Positions 31,035-38,961 of a stretch of 42,498 nt of DNA are shown here, in pieces. Made by a program: the position numbers and the translations under genes. Position 1 is the stretch's first letter. Every line of letters starts with the position of its first letter. The stretch is from NCBI GenBank assembly GCA_947446685.1, contig CANFIC010000003.1, positions 1 through 42,498 on the forward strand, in the 5' to 3' direction. Under the pieces are notes generated by a model. The model saw only the letters and a list, made by a program, of their open reading frames with translations. It ran no database searches and had not been told where the DNA came from. The DNA is from Burkholderiales bacterium (GTDB lineage: Bacteria; Pseudomonadota; Gammaproteobacteria; Burkholderiales; Burkholderiaceae_C).

Positions 31035-32177
31035 ATGAGCGTAATGGTCAATGCAATGAGTGACGCGATGAAATATGCCGGACGGGCCTTGGGCGTGGCC
31101 GCGATGGTGTGGGGCGGCGGCGCCACGGCGCAGGAGCTGAAGCCGGTCACGGTGGCTGCGGGCCTGGCCCAGCCGTGGGCCGTGGCGTTCCTGCCCGACG
31201 GCCGCATGCTGGTGACGGAGAAGGCCGGCGCCTTGCGCATCGTCACGGCCGACGGGCGCATCTCGGCAGCGCTGGAAGGCTTGCCGGCCGTCGACGCGGT
31301 GGGCCAGTGCGGCCTGCTCGACGTCGTGCTCGACCCGCAGTTCGCCAGCAACCAGCGCATCTTCTTCACCTTCGCCGAGCCGGCGGAAGGTGGCGTGAAG
31401 GGCAATTCCACGGCAGTCGGCCGCGCCCGGCTGGTGTCCGACAAGCTGGTCGACGTGAAAACCATCTTCGTGCAGCGCCCGAAGGTGGCCAGCCAAGCGC
31501 ATTGCGGCTCGCGCATCGCCTTCGACCGCGATGGCCTGCTGCACGTGGGCCTGGGCGACCGCTTCAGCCGCAAAGAAGACGCGCAGAACCCGAGCAACCA
31601 TCTGGGCAAAACCATCCGCATCGACGCCGACGGCAAGGCCCCCGCCGGCAACCCGTTCCTGGCCACGCCCGGCGCCGCGCCCGAGCTGTGGAGCCTGGGG
31701 CACCGCAACATCCAGGGCCTGGCCTTTCACCCGGTGACGGGCGAACTGTGGGAGACCGAGCACGGCCCGCAAGGCGGCGACGAGATCAACGTGGTCGAGC
31801 GCGGTCGCAACTACGGCTGGCCGCTGGTGACCTACGGCGTCAATTACGGCACCGCCACGGCCATCGGCGAACCCGGCCCGAAGCCCGGCTTCGAGCAGCC
31901 GCTGCGCTTCTGGGTGCCGGTGTCGGTGGCCCCCAGCGGCCTGGCCTTCGTTACCAGCGACCGCTACCCGGGCTGGAAAGGCAGCCTGGTGATGGGCACG
32001 CTGCGCGGGCAGTCGCTGTTCCGCTTCACGCTGGACGGCCGCAAGATCGCAGCCGAATCCAAGCTCGACACCGGCATCGGCGAGCGCATCCGCGACGTGC
32101 GCCAGGGTCCCGACGGTTGGCTCTACCTGCTGACCGACGGCAAGGAAGGCAGGCTGGTGCGGCTGGAAACGAAGTAG
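31035..32177 (+). CDS. yliI: PQQ-dependent aldose sugar dehydrogenase (YliI/Asd-like)
   Basis: A 380-residue soluble six-bladed beta-propeller of the sGDH/YliI type, which oxidises aldoses in the periplasm with PQQ and calcium. Family segments visible are LAQPWAVAFLPDGRMLVTEKAG, GLLDVVLDPQFASNQRIFFTF, HCGSRIAFDRDGLLHVGLGDR (active-site His region), LGHRNIQGLAFHPVTGELWETEHGPQGGDEIN and YGWPLVTYGVNY. The N-terminus (about 1-33) is a signal peptide ending near ATAQE; starts at 31035, 31056 or 31068 are all possible. The gene stands alone between two TA modules. No PQQ biosynthesis genes are in view. Confidence 0.9.
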   Translation: MSVMVNAMSDAMKYAGRALGVAAMVWGGGATAQELKPVTVAAGLAQPWAVAFLPDGRMLVTEKAGALRIVTADGRISAALEGLPAVDAVGQCGLLDVVLDPQFASNQRIFFTFAEPAEGGVKGNSTAVGRARLVSDKLVDVKTIFVQRPKVASQAHCGSRIAFDRDGLLHVGLGDRFSRKEDAQNPSNHLGKTIRIDADGKAPAGNPFLATPGAAPELWSLGHRNIQGLAFHPVTGELWETEHGPQGGDEINVVERGRNYGWPLVTYGVNYGTATAIGEPGPKPGFEQPLRFWVPVSVAPSGLAFVTSDRYPGWKGSLVMGTLRGQSLFRFTLDGRKIAAESKLDTGIGERIRDVRQGPDGWLYLLTDGKEGRLVRLETK

Positions 32178-32324
32178 ACCGGGCTGGGCAGGCGTCGGAG
32201 GGCAGGCATCGGCAACGGGGCGCAGGATCTCAAGCTGCCTAGTCCGCTCAAACTGCCCCGCTCAGAGGCGCCTGGGCACCGCGAATTTGGGTGCTCATTG
32301 GAACTTCAAGTGAATTGTGCGCGT

Positions 32325-32735
32325 TCACGAATTGATAGCCCGAAATGCTGCTTGTACGGCGCGCACCATCGACGGGTGCAGCGTGCCTAGTTTTGGGGTT
32401 TGTCCAAAGGGGGCGGCAGGTGGAACCGAAAACCACTCGGTCGTGAAGGGCAGATCCAGCGCTTGTTTCAAATCGAACTTGGTATCAAAGCTGAGTCCTG
32501 CGGACTCAAAGGCGGCTGGATTGGATTGCCTTGCGATGGCGAACTCGCCCCGATGCAAATTGCTTGTGCGCTGGCTGGTCCCGTAAGCGACCCGTACATG
32601 AAACTGCGGCGCGTCGTCGTCAAAGACCGCAAGGACCAACGACGGTCGAGGCTTGGGGCGTGGGGTGATGTCATCGGGAAAATGGCACCAAACGATCTCG
32701 CCTGCTGTGGGCTCCTCCCACCAGCGGACCATCAC
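32325..32735 (-). CDS. PemK/MazF-like toxin
   Basis: A 136-residue protein. The N-terminal AGEIVWCHFPDDITPRPKPRPSLVLAVF matches the first strands and the KPRP loop of PemK/MazF mRNA interferases (SH3-like barrel), followed by FHVRVAYGTSQRT, which resembles the second conserved strand. The C-terminal 50 residues are less typical. The ATG overlaps the upstream gene stop as ATGA, as in other TA pairs here. The family assignment rests on motifs and operon form and is less certain than for the other modules. Confidence 0.7.
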   Translation of the reverse strand: MMVRWWEEPTAGEIVWCHFPDDITPRPKPRPSLVLAVFDDDAPQFHVRVAYGTSQRTSNLHRGEFAIARQSNPAAFESAGLSFDTKFDLKQALDLPFTTEWFSVPPAAPFGQTPKLGTLHPSMVRAVQAAFRAINS

Positions 32736-33022
32736 GCCGTCGTCTCTGCGTCAAACAGGCTGGAGCGTACGGAGCGCTTCTTGTCCTGCGGTACGCGCTT
32801 CTTGATCTGGCGAACCTGCGACGCAGTAAGCGGGCCGCCATCAGCTTCATACTGCGGCAGCAACTTGACGGCCATGCTGTGCAAGGCAATGTGGATGGCC
32901 TGTGTCTCATCGACACCCAGGTACTCAGCGAGGCGCTTGGCAGTTTCGCGTGTGACGCCGGTGTTGCTGTCAACCGCACGGTAGCGGAACGCAATTTGGC
33001 TGGAGGCGGAGCGAGGGATCAT
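32732..33022 (-). CDS. Antitoxin partner of the PemK/MazF-like toxin
   Basis: A 96-residue protein, RHH-like at the N-terminus (IAFRYRAVDSNTGVTRETAKRLAEYLGVDETQAIHIAL), with a basic C-terminal tail (QIKKRVPQDKKRSVR). The start at 33022 is chosen because AGGAA lies 7 bases upstream; the frame also extends to 33061. A GATATC-N5-GATATC repeat lies just upstream. Directly coupled to the toxin gene by ATGA. Confidence 0.72.
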   Translation of the reverse strand: MIPRSASSQIAFRYRAVDSNTGVTRETAKRLAEYLGVDETQAIHIALHSMAVKLLPQYEADGGPLTASQVRQIKKRVPQDKKRSVRSSLFDAETTA

Positions 33023-33041
33023 GATGACGTTCCTGAAATTT

Positions 33042-33058
33042 GATATCTCAAAGATATC
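33042..33058. promoter_or_regulatory. GATATC-N5-GATATC operator candidate
   Basis: GATATC at 33042-33047 and 33053-33058, 11 bases apart, 20 bases upstream of the preferred antitoxin start. Each half is itself palindromic. Typical of an RHH-type antitoxin operator. Confidence 0.5.
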
Positions 33059-33075
33059 CATAGATCGTCAACATG

Positions 33076-33205
33076 TCAACTTTTGTTCCAACCCGCCTGC
33101 CCCTCTGCCCCCGCGCCAGTTTTCACCCCCGGCAAGCCCCTGAACTCTTCGAACGCCGCCTCGATGAATGAAGCCAGTTCGGCGGCTCCGGGCAAGGCCC
33201 GGGCA
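33076..33205 (-). pseudogene. Duplicated 3' tail of the wax ester synthase gene
   Basis: Positions 33091-33205 align with 35896-36010, the 3' end of the intact WS/DGAT gene, at roughly 87% identity by eye and in the same orientation. The minus-strand reading is ARALPGAAELASFIEAAFEE then FRGLPGVKTGA, against ARALPETAELASFIEAAFEE then FRGLARVKTGA in the intact gene. The similarity stops about 35 bases from the end of the 3-hydroxyproline dehydratase gene. It has no start or catalytic motif and is a remnant. Confidence 0.8.
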
Positions 33206-33239
33206 GTCTGTTCGACGTTGAGGATTCGCAGGGCAGCTT

Positions 33240-34250
33240 TCAGCGTAAAAAGAAACCGGTGGGGAAGGGGTCCAACTCTTCCAACACCCACTGGTGGTGG
33301 CCCATGATGTGGGCGCTGCCGGTGACCTCGGTGAGCGCGCCGTCAAACTCGCCCACCTTCACCGCCTGCGTCACTTTCACTTCGAATGTGCTGCCCACGA
33401 TGCTGCCGTTCACATAGGTCTGTCCCAGCGGCAATTGCCCGCGCAAGAACAACTGCGCGGCCCGGCCCGAGGTGCCGGTGCCGGTAGGCGAGCGGTCCAC
33501 CTCGCGGTCGGCAAACACGCAGACGTTGGACTGGTCCACCCCGGCGCAGTTGGGGGCGCTGTCGATGATGCTGCCATAGAGCTGGTTCAGCCCCGGCTCC
33601 AGCGGGTGCTGAATCTTCACCTGGGCCACCACCGCCGCCTTGGTTTCCGCACCCAACTGGATCAGTGAGCGGACCAGTTCAGGCTTCACCGTCAGGCCCG
33701 CCTGCTCGGCATTGAGGTAGTAGTAAAACGCCCCGCCAAACACGATGTCGCCGCGCATCCGGCCAAAACTGGGCGTATCCACCTCCAGGTCGCGCAGGTA
33801 GATGAAGGCCGGTACGTTCTTGAAAGTGACCTTGCCCGCGCGCTGGCCGTCCCACTCCACAAAGGCTTCGATGAAGCCTGCCGGCGCGTCAAAAGCTATG
33901 CGCGTCAGCGGGCTGGTGCGCTGCACATAGCCCAGCTCCACCAGCACCTTGCCCAGGGCAATGATGCCGTGGCCACACATGTCGCTATAGCCTTCGTTGT
34001 GGATGAAGATGACGCCGAAGTCGGCACCCGGCGTGGTGGGCGACAGCAGGTAAGCGCCGTACATGTCGGCATGGCCGCGCGGCTCGTTCATCAGGAACTG
34101 GCGCAGGTCGTCACGATGGGTTTTGAGCCAGGTGCGCTTTTCCAGAATGCCGGTGCCGGGCACGGCAGGCAGGCCGGAAGTCAGGATGCGCAACGGCTCG
34201 CCGCCAGTGTGCGCGTCCACGGTCTGGACGGTACGGACAAGGTTCAACAT
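33240..34250 (-). CDS. Trans-3-hydroxy-L-proline dehydratase (proline racemase family)
   Basis: A 336-residue proline racemase-fold enzyme. The first catalytic residue is Cys92 in SDMCGHGIIALG. The second position is Thr256 in DRSPTGTGTSGR, where proline racemase and 4-hydroxyproline epimerase have Cys. This Cys/Thr pair is the known signature of trans-3-hydroxy-L-proline dehydratase, which yields delta1-pyrroline-2-carboxylate. It is divergent from a GntR/FadR-type regulator 69 bases away. The imine product could be reduced to proline by a family enzyme such as the ornithine cyclodeaminase-like protein at 11.4 kb. Confidence 0.87.
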   Translation of the reverse strand: MLNLVRTVQTVDAHTGGEPLRILTSGLPAVPGTGILEKRTWLKTHRDDLRQFLMNEPRGHADMYGAYLLSPTTPGADFGVIFIHNEGYSDMCGHGIIALGKVLVELGYVQRTSPLTRIAFDAPAGFIEAFVEWDGQRAGKVTFKNVPAFIYLRDLEVDTPSFGRMRGDIVFGGAFYYYLNAEQAGLTVKPELVRSLIQLGAETKAAVVAQVKIQHPLEPGLNQLYGSIIDSAPNCAGVDQSNVCVFADREVDRSPTGTGTSGRAAQLFLRGQLPLGQTYVNGSIVGSTFEVKVTQAVKVGEFDGALTEVTGSAHIMGHHQWVLEELDPFPTGFFLR

Positions 34251-34287
34251 GGCGGTTCCCAGGGCAAAAGGACTATGGTTTCATTCT

Positions 34288-34300
34288 AACCAAACTGGTT
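34288..34300. promoter_or_regulatory. GntR operator candidate
   Basis: AACCA-AAC-TGGTT, a perfect 5-base inverted repeat with a 3-base centre, between the divergent dehydratase and GntR genes. FadR-subfamily regulators bind short palindromes of this kind. Confidence 0.55.
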
Positions 34301-34318
34301 TTAAAATAGCTCCACTTT

Positions 34319-35056
34319 ATGAAGCCTCCTCTGCCCACCGAACCCGCCCAGCCGCCACTGCGCGTACCGCAGCTGTACGAACTGGTGGCCGATCGCTTGA
34401 AAAAATCCATCCAGGACGGCACCTACCCGCCCGGCGCACGCCTGCCCGCCGAACGCGACCTGGCCACCACCCTGGGCGTGGGCCGCGCCACAGTGCGCGA
34501 AGCGATGGGAGCGCTGGTGAACCAGGGCGTGGTGCGGACCCGGCCCAATGCGGGCTCCTTTGTGCGCGACACAGCGCTGGAGGTGATGCGCAGCGCAGCC
34601 AAGGCCTCGCCCCGGCCCGACACCAGCCCCTTGTCAACCCTGGCCGCACGGTTGGCAATCGAACCCCTGGTGGCCCAGTTCGCCGCCGCCGTGGGCGGGC
34701 GTGACCCGGAAATCGAGCGCCTGCTGGACCGCATGGAGCACACCAGCGACCTTGGTGACCCGGCCCAGCGCCGTGACTGGAACGAGGCCGACCGCCAGTT
34801 CCACCAGCGCATTGCGCAGATGAGCGGCAACCCGGTGATGGTGGCCATCGCCAAGGTGCTGGCCGCAGCAGTGGACGAGCCGCTGTGGCGCGAACTGCGC
34901 GACCACGGCATCCACGACCCGGCCCGCGCCCGGCTGTACGTGTACGAGCACCGCCTGATCTACGAGGCCATCGCCACCAGCAACCCGGAGGCGGCGGGGT
35001 TCTATGTCCGGCAGCATCTGGAGCGGGTGCAGAAGGACATGCTGGCGGCGGGCTGA
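34319..35056 (+). CDS. GntR-family regulator, FadR/FCD subfamily
   Basis: A 245-residue protein: N-terminal GntR winged helix (LYELVADRLKKSIQDGTYPPGARLPAERDLATTLGVGRATVREAMGALVNQGVV, residues about 19-72) and a helical FCD effector domain with metal-ligand style residues (DRQFHQRIAQMSGN near residue 158 and YEHRLIYEAIATSNPEAA near 211). It is divergent from the trans-3-hydroxyproline dehydratase and is its probable local regulator, responding to a hydroxyproline or its product. The ATG at 34319 lies just downstream of the palindromic operator. Confidence 0.92.
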   Translation: MKPPLPTEPAQPPLRVPQLYELVADRLKKSIQDGTYPPGARLPAERDLATTLGVGRATVREAMGALVNQGVVRTRPNAGSFVRDTALEVMRSAAKASPRPDTSPLSTLAARLAIEPLVAQFAAAVGGRDPEIERLLDRMEHTSDLGDPAQRRDWNEADRQFHQRIAQMSGNPVMVAIAKVLAAAVDEPLWRELRDHGIHDPARARLYVYEHRLIYEAIATSNPEAAGFYVRQHLERVQKDMLAAG

Positions 35057-35096
35057 GCGTTCACAGCCCTGCCTGGGCGAGTATTGCGCCAGAAGC

Positions 35097-35155
35097 TTCA
35101 GGGATGCACTGCATAAGCCCTCACGACAGGTGCTGGCGCGGCCTCGGGCAGCGCA
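35097..35155 (+). mobile_element. Orphan end of the same element family as 13855-14024
   Basis: GGATGCACTGCATAA, CCCTCACG and GCGCGGCCTC-GGGC occur in the same order and spacing as in the first 60 bases of the element at 13855. About 40-45 of 55 positions match by eye. No opposite end is found nearby, so this is a truncated copy sitting between gntR and the AbrB/Doc operon. Confidence 0.6.
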
Positions 35156-35208
35156 ACAGGCTCATGCTTCACAACTTGGACAAGGCTGCGGCTTGCGCTT
35201 AGGGTTAG

Positions 35209-35224
35209 TATTACACCTGTAATA
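35209..35224. promoter_or_regulatory. Palindromic operator of the AbrB/Doc module
   Basis: TATTACA-CC-TGTAATA is a perfect 7-base inverted repeat ending 17 bases before the antitoxin ATG; GGAG (35231-35234) follows as ribosome binding site. The AT-rich palindrome overlaps the likely core promoter. Confidence 0.65.
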
Positions 35225-35241
35225 ACATTTGGAGCCGGGCC

Positions 35242-35466
35242 ATGCATGTTCTCAAACTCACACAAATCGGTAATTCGGTGGGGGTCATTCTTCCCAAGGA
35301 GGCTTTATCCAGGCTGAAGCTTGCCAAGGGTGAATCGGTGTTCCTGACCGAAACCAAGGAAGGCTATGCACTGACGCCCTACGACCCGGCGCTCGGGGAG
35401 GAAATTTCTGCCGGCAGGGCATTGATGCGCGAGTACCGCGATACGTTTCACCAACTCGCAAAATGA
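35242..35466 (+). CDS. AbrB/MazE-type antitoxin
   Basis: A 74-residue swapped-hairpin AbrB-fold protein: VLKLTQIGNSVGVILPKEALSRLKLAKGESVFLTET is the DNA-binding domain, with the family ILPKE motif. The C-terminal tail (ALMREYRDTFHQLAK) is the likely toxin-binding helix. The ATG at 35242 follows GGAG at 7 bases. The stop overlaps the Doc start as ATGA. Doc toxins are classically paired with Phd; an AbrB-type partner is a recognised variant. Confidence 0.9.
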   Translation: MHVLKLTQIGNSVGVILPKEALSRLKLAKGESVFLTETKEGYALTPYDPALGEEISAGRALMREYRDTFHQLAK

Positions 35467-35855
35467 CTTGGCGTTGGATCAGCAAGCAAGCTTTGCTGCT
35501 CTTGCACGACGAGAGCCTGGCGGAGCACGGCGGTGGGACGGGTCTGCGGGACGAGGGCTTGCTCGACTCTACCCTTGCGCGGCCGGTCAACCTGGCGAGT
35601 TATGAAGAACAAGATGCGGCTGCGTTGGCGGCCTGCTATGGCGTGGGTATTGCCAAGAACCACCCCTTTGTCGATGGAAACAAACGCGCTGGGCTGCTGG
35701 CCACAGGTTTGTTCCTATACCTGAACGGATTCCGCCTGCAGGCCACGCAGGCAGAAGTCACGCTCACCATGCTCGGTGTAGCCGCCGGCGAGATCAGTGA
35801 AAAAGCCTTTGCCGAATGGCTGCGCAGCCACATCGTGCTGCGCCAAAAGGTCTGA
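35463..35855 (+). CDS. doc: Doc-type Fic-fold toxin
   Basis: A 130-residue Fic-superfamily protein. The active-site motif HPFVDGNKR (residues 67-75) fits the Doc form HxFx(D/N)GNKR. Doc kinases phosphorylate EF-Tu and stop translation. The N-terminus ISKQALLLLHDESLAEHGG and GLRDEGLLDSTLARP are typical of Doc. All catalytic residues are present. It is translationally coupled to the AbrB-like antitoxin and convergent with the wax ester synthase gene, 31 bases apart. Confidence 0.94.
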   Translation: MTWRWISKQALLLLHDESLAEHGGGTGLRDEGLLDSTLARPVNLASYEEQDAAALAACYGVGIAKNHPFVDGNKRAGLLATGLFLYLNGFRLQATQAEVTLTMLGVAAGEISEKAFAEWLRSHIVLRQKV

Positions 35856-35886
35856 CCCGCAGCACCCAATGGCTGGCGGCATTGAC

Positions 35887-37380
35887 CTACGACCCACCCG
35901 CCTTTCGGTCTGCCCTCGCGCCAGTTTTCACCCTCGCCAAGCCCCGGAACTCCTCGAACGCCGCTTCGATGAATGACGCCAGTTCGGCGGTTTCGGGCAA
36001 GGCGCGGGCGCAGGCCATCAGGCCGATGTCGAGCGAATCGGCATAGGTCTGCACGGTGATGTTCAGCGCCAGCCCATGGACGACGATCGACGCTGGATAG
36101 TTGCAAAGCATGCGCGCCCCAGCCAGATAAAGCGGGACCGGTGACCCCGGTACGTTCGAGATCACCAGATTGGCCAGGCAGGGCAGCCGCTCGGCCAACT
36201 GGGCGCGCCCGTAGAGCAGCGCGCCGGCCTGCAGCAACCAGGGGATGCCCAGCGATGGATAGTCGGCCGGCATCAGCGACTTGACCTGGCCGAGCTGGTT
36301 TTTCATCGCCCGGGATGCGGCCAGCAGATGGGCCAGCCGCCGCGCTGGCCTGGCCAGATGCGTGCCCAGGCTGACCAGCGTCATCGTTGCCTGGGTGTTG
36401 GCCTGGTCGTCGCCACTGGCCCGCATCGACGCCGGCACGGCCGCCACCAGCGACTTGCGCGGCAAAGGGCCATGTTTGGCGAACAGCCGCCGCAAGGCCC
36501 CGGCGCAAATGAACAGCAGCGCATCGTTGAGGCTGGCGCCATGACGCCGCCGGATTTCATTCAGCTCAGCCAAGGGCAGGCTGACGGTTGAAAAAGACCG
36601 CTCCGCCGACAAGCTCTGGTTCAGCCTTGTATGCGGCGCCAGCCCGAAGTTGTTGATCGCCGGACTGGCGTTCTTTTTGCCGCTGGCCCGCCAACCGGCC
36701 AGCGTCTCGGCGGCCGTATCGACCGCCTTCTGCAGGGCCATTGCCGTCAAGGTGCCGGCCGTGCTGGGCAAGGCCCGCACCAGCTGGACCAACTGCTGCC
36801 ATTCCTGCGTCAAGGCCAGGTGCAGCAGCTCGGCCTGGCCCGGCTCGGTATGGCGCGCCTGGCGCTTGGGCAACTTGATCGCCCGCGGCTTGGCGCCAAG
36901 ATCGAGGATCACGCCGGCCAAGGCGACCGCAGCCTTGCCGTCGACCGCCGCATGGTGGAGCTGGGTGTAAACACCGACATGGCGCTGGCCTTGCGGGCCG
37001 GGCGCCAGCCCTTTGAAAACAAAGAACTTCCAAAGCGGCCGACCACGATCAAGCAGCTGCGGGTGCAGCAGCGCGACTTGCTGCTCGAGCGCGGCCAGGC
37101 CGCTGCCGGCCGGCAGCGAGATGCCGACGATGTGTTTTTCAAGGTCAGGTTTGGCATCGACCCAGACCGGGTTGGCCAGATTCAAGGGCATGGTTTCCAG
37201 CCGACGCCGCAGCGGCGGCAGCAAAGCCAGACGGCCGGCAATATGGGCACGCAGATCGTCCAGATAATTGCCCGCATAGTCAGTCGGCAATTCGAACAAA
37301 TGCAGCGCACCGACATGCATCGGCATCTGCGGCGTCTCCAGATGGAGAAATGCCGCGTCGACTCCGGCCAGTTGCTGCAT
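35887..37380 (-). CDS. Wax ester synthase / diacylglycerol acyltransferase (WS/DGAT)
   Basis: A 497-residue bifunctional acyltransferase. It opens QQLAGVDAAFLHLETPQMPMHVGALHLFE, as in Acinetobacter AtfA, and has the catalytic HHAAVDG motif (His142, His143, Asp147). The C-terminal domain includes SNVPGSPVPLYLAGARM and VVHGLALNITVQTYADSLDIGL. It makes wax esters or triacylglycerols from acyl-CoA and alcohols or diacylglycerol at the membrane. The start at 37380 is chosen for GAGGGG 6 bases upstream. A copy of its 3' tail exists at 33.1 kb. Confidence 0.94.
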   Translation of the reverse strand: MQQLAGVDAAFLHLETPQMPMHVGALHLFELPTDYAGNYLDDLRAHIAGRLALLPPLRRRLETMPLNLANPVWVDAKPDLEKHIVGISLPAGSGLAALEQQVALLHPQLLDRGRPLWKFFVFKGLAPGPQGQRHVGVYTQLHHAAVDGKAAVALAGVILDLGAKPRAIKLPKRQARHTEPGQAELLHLALTQEWQQLVQLVRALPSTAGTLTAMALQKAVDTAAETLAGWRASGKKNASPAINNFGLAPHTRLNQSLSAERSFSTVSLPLAELNEIRRRHGASLNDALLFICAGALRRLFAKHGPLPRKSLVAAVPASMRASGDDQANTQATMTLVSLGTHLARPARRLAHLLAASRAMKNQLGQVKSLMPADYPSLGIPWLLQAGALLYGRAQLAERLPCLANLVISNVPGSPVPLYLAGARMLCNYPASIVVHGLALNITVQTYADSLDIGLMACARALPETAELASFIEAAFEEFRGLARVKTGARADRKAGGS

Positions 37381-37614
37381 CGTCACCCCTCCACCCTCGC
37401 TTCAGCGCAATCTCGACAGGACATCGCCGCTGCCCCCAAGCAGAACAGCCCGAGGGCGGTCTGGCCTTGTGGAGGATCAGCGTCTCAGCGTATGAGCAGG
37501 AAAGAGCCCAAGCAGTCTGGCCCGGCCGACCGGTCTTTGTAGCCACCTTGCCGCAGCCGGGATAATCGGGCGATAGGCTTTGGCTGACAACTCTCTTAAC
37601 CGGCTCAAATTTCG

Positions 37615-38847
37615 ATGACTGCTCTCTCTGCGCGCAAAGCCGTATTCGTCTTCATCGCCTTCGCATTTGCCTATTTTTTATCGTCGCTGATCCGCGCGGT
37701 GACAGCGACGCTGTCGCCCGTCTTGACGCAGGAGTTTGCGCTGCAAGCCCGCGATCTGGGGCTGCTGGCAGGCGGCTATTTTCTCGGCTTCTCGCTCACC
37801 CAACTGCCCCTGGGCAATTGGCTTGACCGCCATGGCCCCAAGCGCGTGATCCTTTGTTTTCTTGCCGTGGCCGTGATGGCTTGCGTGGCATTTTCATTGG
37901 CAACCAGCTTTGCCGGCCTATTTGCCGCACGCGTCCTTTGCGGGGTTGGCGTGAGCGCCTGCCTGATGGCCCCGCTGACCGGCTACCGGCGCTGGTTTGC
38001 GCCAGCCACCCAGATGCGCTTGAACTCGTGGATGCTGATGTCCGGTTCCATGGGCATGGTCGCTTCCACTCTGCCAGTGCAATGGCTGACTCCGCTGTTC
38101 GGATGGCGGCCACTGTTCTGGGGCATGGCCTTGCTGCTGCTATTGGCCATGGCCTTGATCGCCTGGCTCGTTCCGGCCTGGGCACAGCCCGACCAGGGCC
38201 TGCATCCGGCAGCGCCCAAGGCCGGCTATGCGGAAGTCTGGCGCCACCCCTATTTCCGCCGGATGGCGCCCGTGGGTTTCTTTTGCTATGGCGGTTTGAT
38301 GGCGGTGCAGACCCTTTGGGCGGCTCCTTGGATGATCAAGGTGGCGGCTTATTCGCCGCTGCAGGCGGCCACCGGGCTCTTCTGGATCAACATCGTCATG
38401 CTGGCAAGCTTCTGGGCCTGGGGGATGGCGAGTTCATGGCTCACCCGACGCGGGCTACACGCTGACCGTCTGATTGAAACCGGCTTGCCTTTGAGCTTTG
38501 TGCTGCTGGTGCTGGTGATCACCTCACCCGCGTTCTGGCCCGAAGGAGCCGGCCCCTTGCTGGCGCTGTACTGCGTGGCCTGCAGCTTTGTCACCCCATC
38601 GCAACCGGCGATCGGCATGGCCTTCGGTCCCGAGGCGGCTGGGAGAGCCCTGTCTGCCTACAACCTGGTGATCTTCCTGGGAATCTTCGTCATCCAGTGG
38701 GGCATCGGTTTGCTGATCGACGGGTTGCTGATGCTCGGCTTCGGTCAGACCCCGTCATTTCAGCTGGCCTTCGCAGCCTATTTGCTGTGCTGCATTGGTG
38801 CCTATCTGCATTTCCTGCGCGGCGCGGGACATAAAGCACAGGACTAG
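37615..38847 (+). CDS. MFS transporter
   Basis: A 410-residue major facilitator protein with about 12 hydrophobic spans. The MFS motif A between spans 2 and 3 is GNWLDRHGPKRVIL. SPVLTQEFALQARDLGLLAGGYFLGFSLTQLPLG and LFAARVLCGVGVSACLMAP are typical of the ACS/NarK-like drug:H+ or anion groups. Substrate cannot be predicted. It stands alone, divergent from the wax ester synthase with a 234-base gap. An in-frame ATG at 37615 with a preceding AT-rich stretch is a good start. Confidence 0.9.
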   Translation: MTALSARKAVFVFIAFAFAYFLSSLIRAVTATLSPVLTQEFALQARDLGLLAGGYFLGFSLTQLPLGNWLDRHGPKRVILCFLAVAVMACVAFSLATSFAGLFAARVLCGVGVSACLMAPLTGYRRWFAPATQMRLNSWMLMSGSMGMVASTLPVQWLTPLFGWRPLFWGMALLLLLAMALIAWLVPAWAQPDQGLHPAAPKAGYAEVWRHPYFRRMAPVGFFCYGGLMAVQTLWAAPWMIKVAAYSPLQAATGLFWINIVMLASFWAWGMASSWLTRRGLHADRLIETGLPLSFVLLVLVITSPAFWPEGAGPLLALYCVACSFVTPSQPAIGMAFGPEAAGRALSAYNLVIFLGIFVIQWGIGLLIDGLLMLGFGQTPSFQLAFAAYLLCCIGAYLHFLRGAGHKAQD

Positions 38848-38906
38848 GCATCGATCAATCGCCTTCAAAAAAATCCCACTTCCTGACATAGCGATAGCAT
38901 CCTGCA

Positions 38907-38936
38907 GACAGAGTCGGTCAGGCTTTGGGCTCTGTC
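38907..38936. repeat. Inverted repeat between the MFS gene and the first HTH/PIN pair
   Basis: GACAGAG (38907-38913) and CTCTGTC (38930-38936) with a 16-base loop. No T tract follows. It may be a weak terminator remnant or part of the regulatory region upstream. Confidence 0.35.
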
Positions 38937-38961
38937 AGATCTCCGTGTAGGGGGCATAATT

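Noticed and set aside
31109-32242. 377-codon plus-strand frame overlapping the sugar dehydrogenase
   Set aside because: Extreme Arg/Ala/Pro composition in the wrong frame; the propeller motifs are in the frame starting at 31035.
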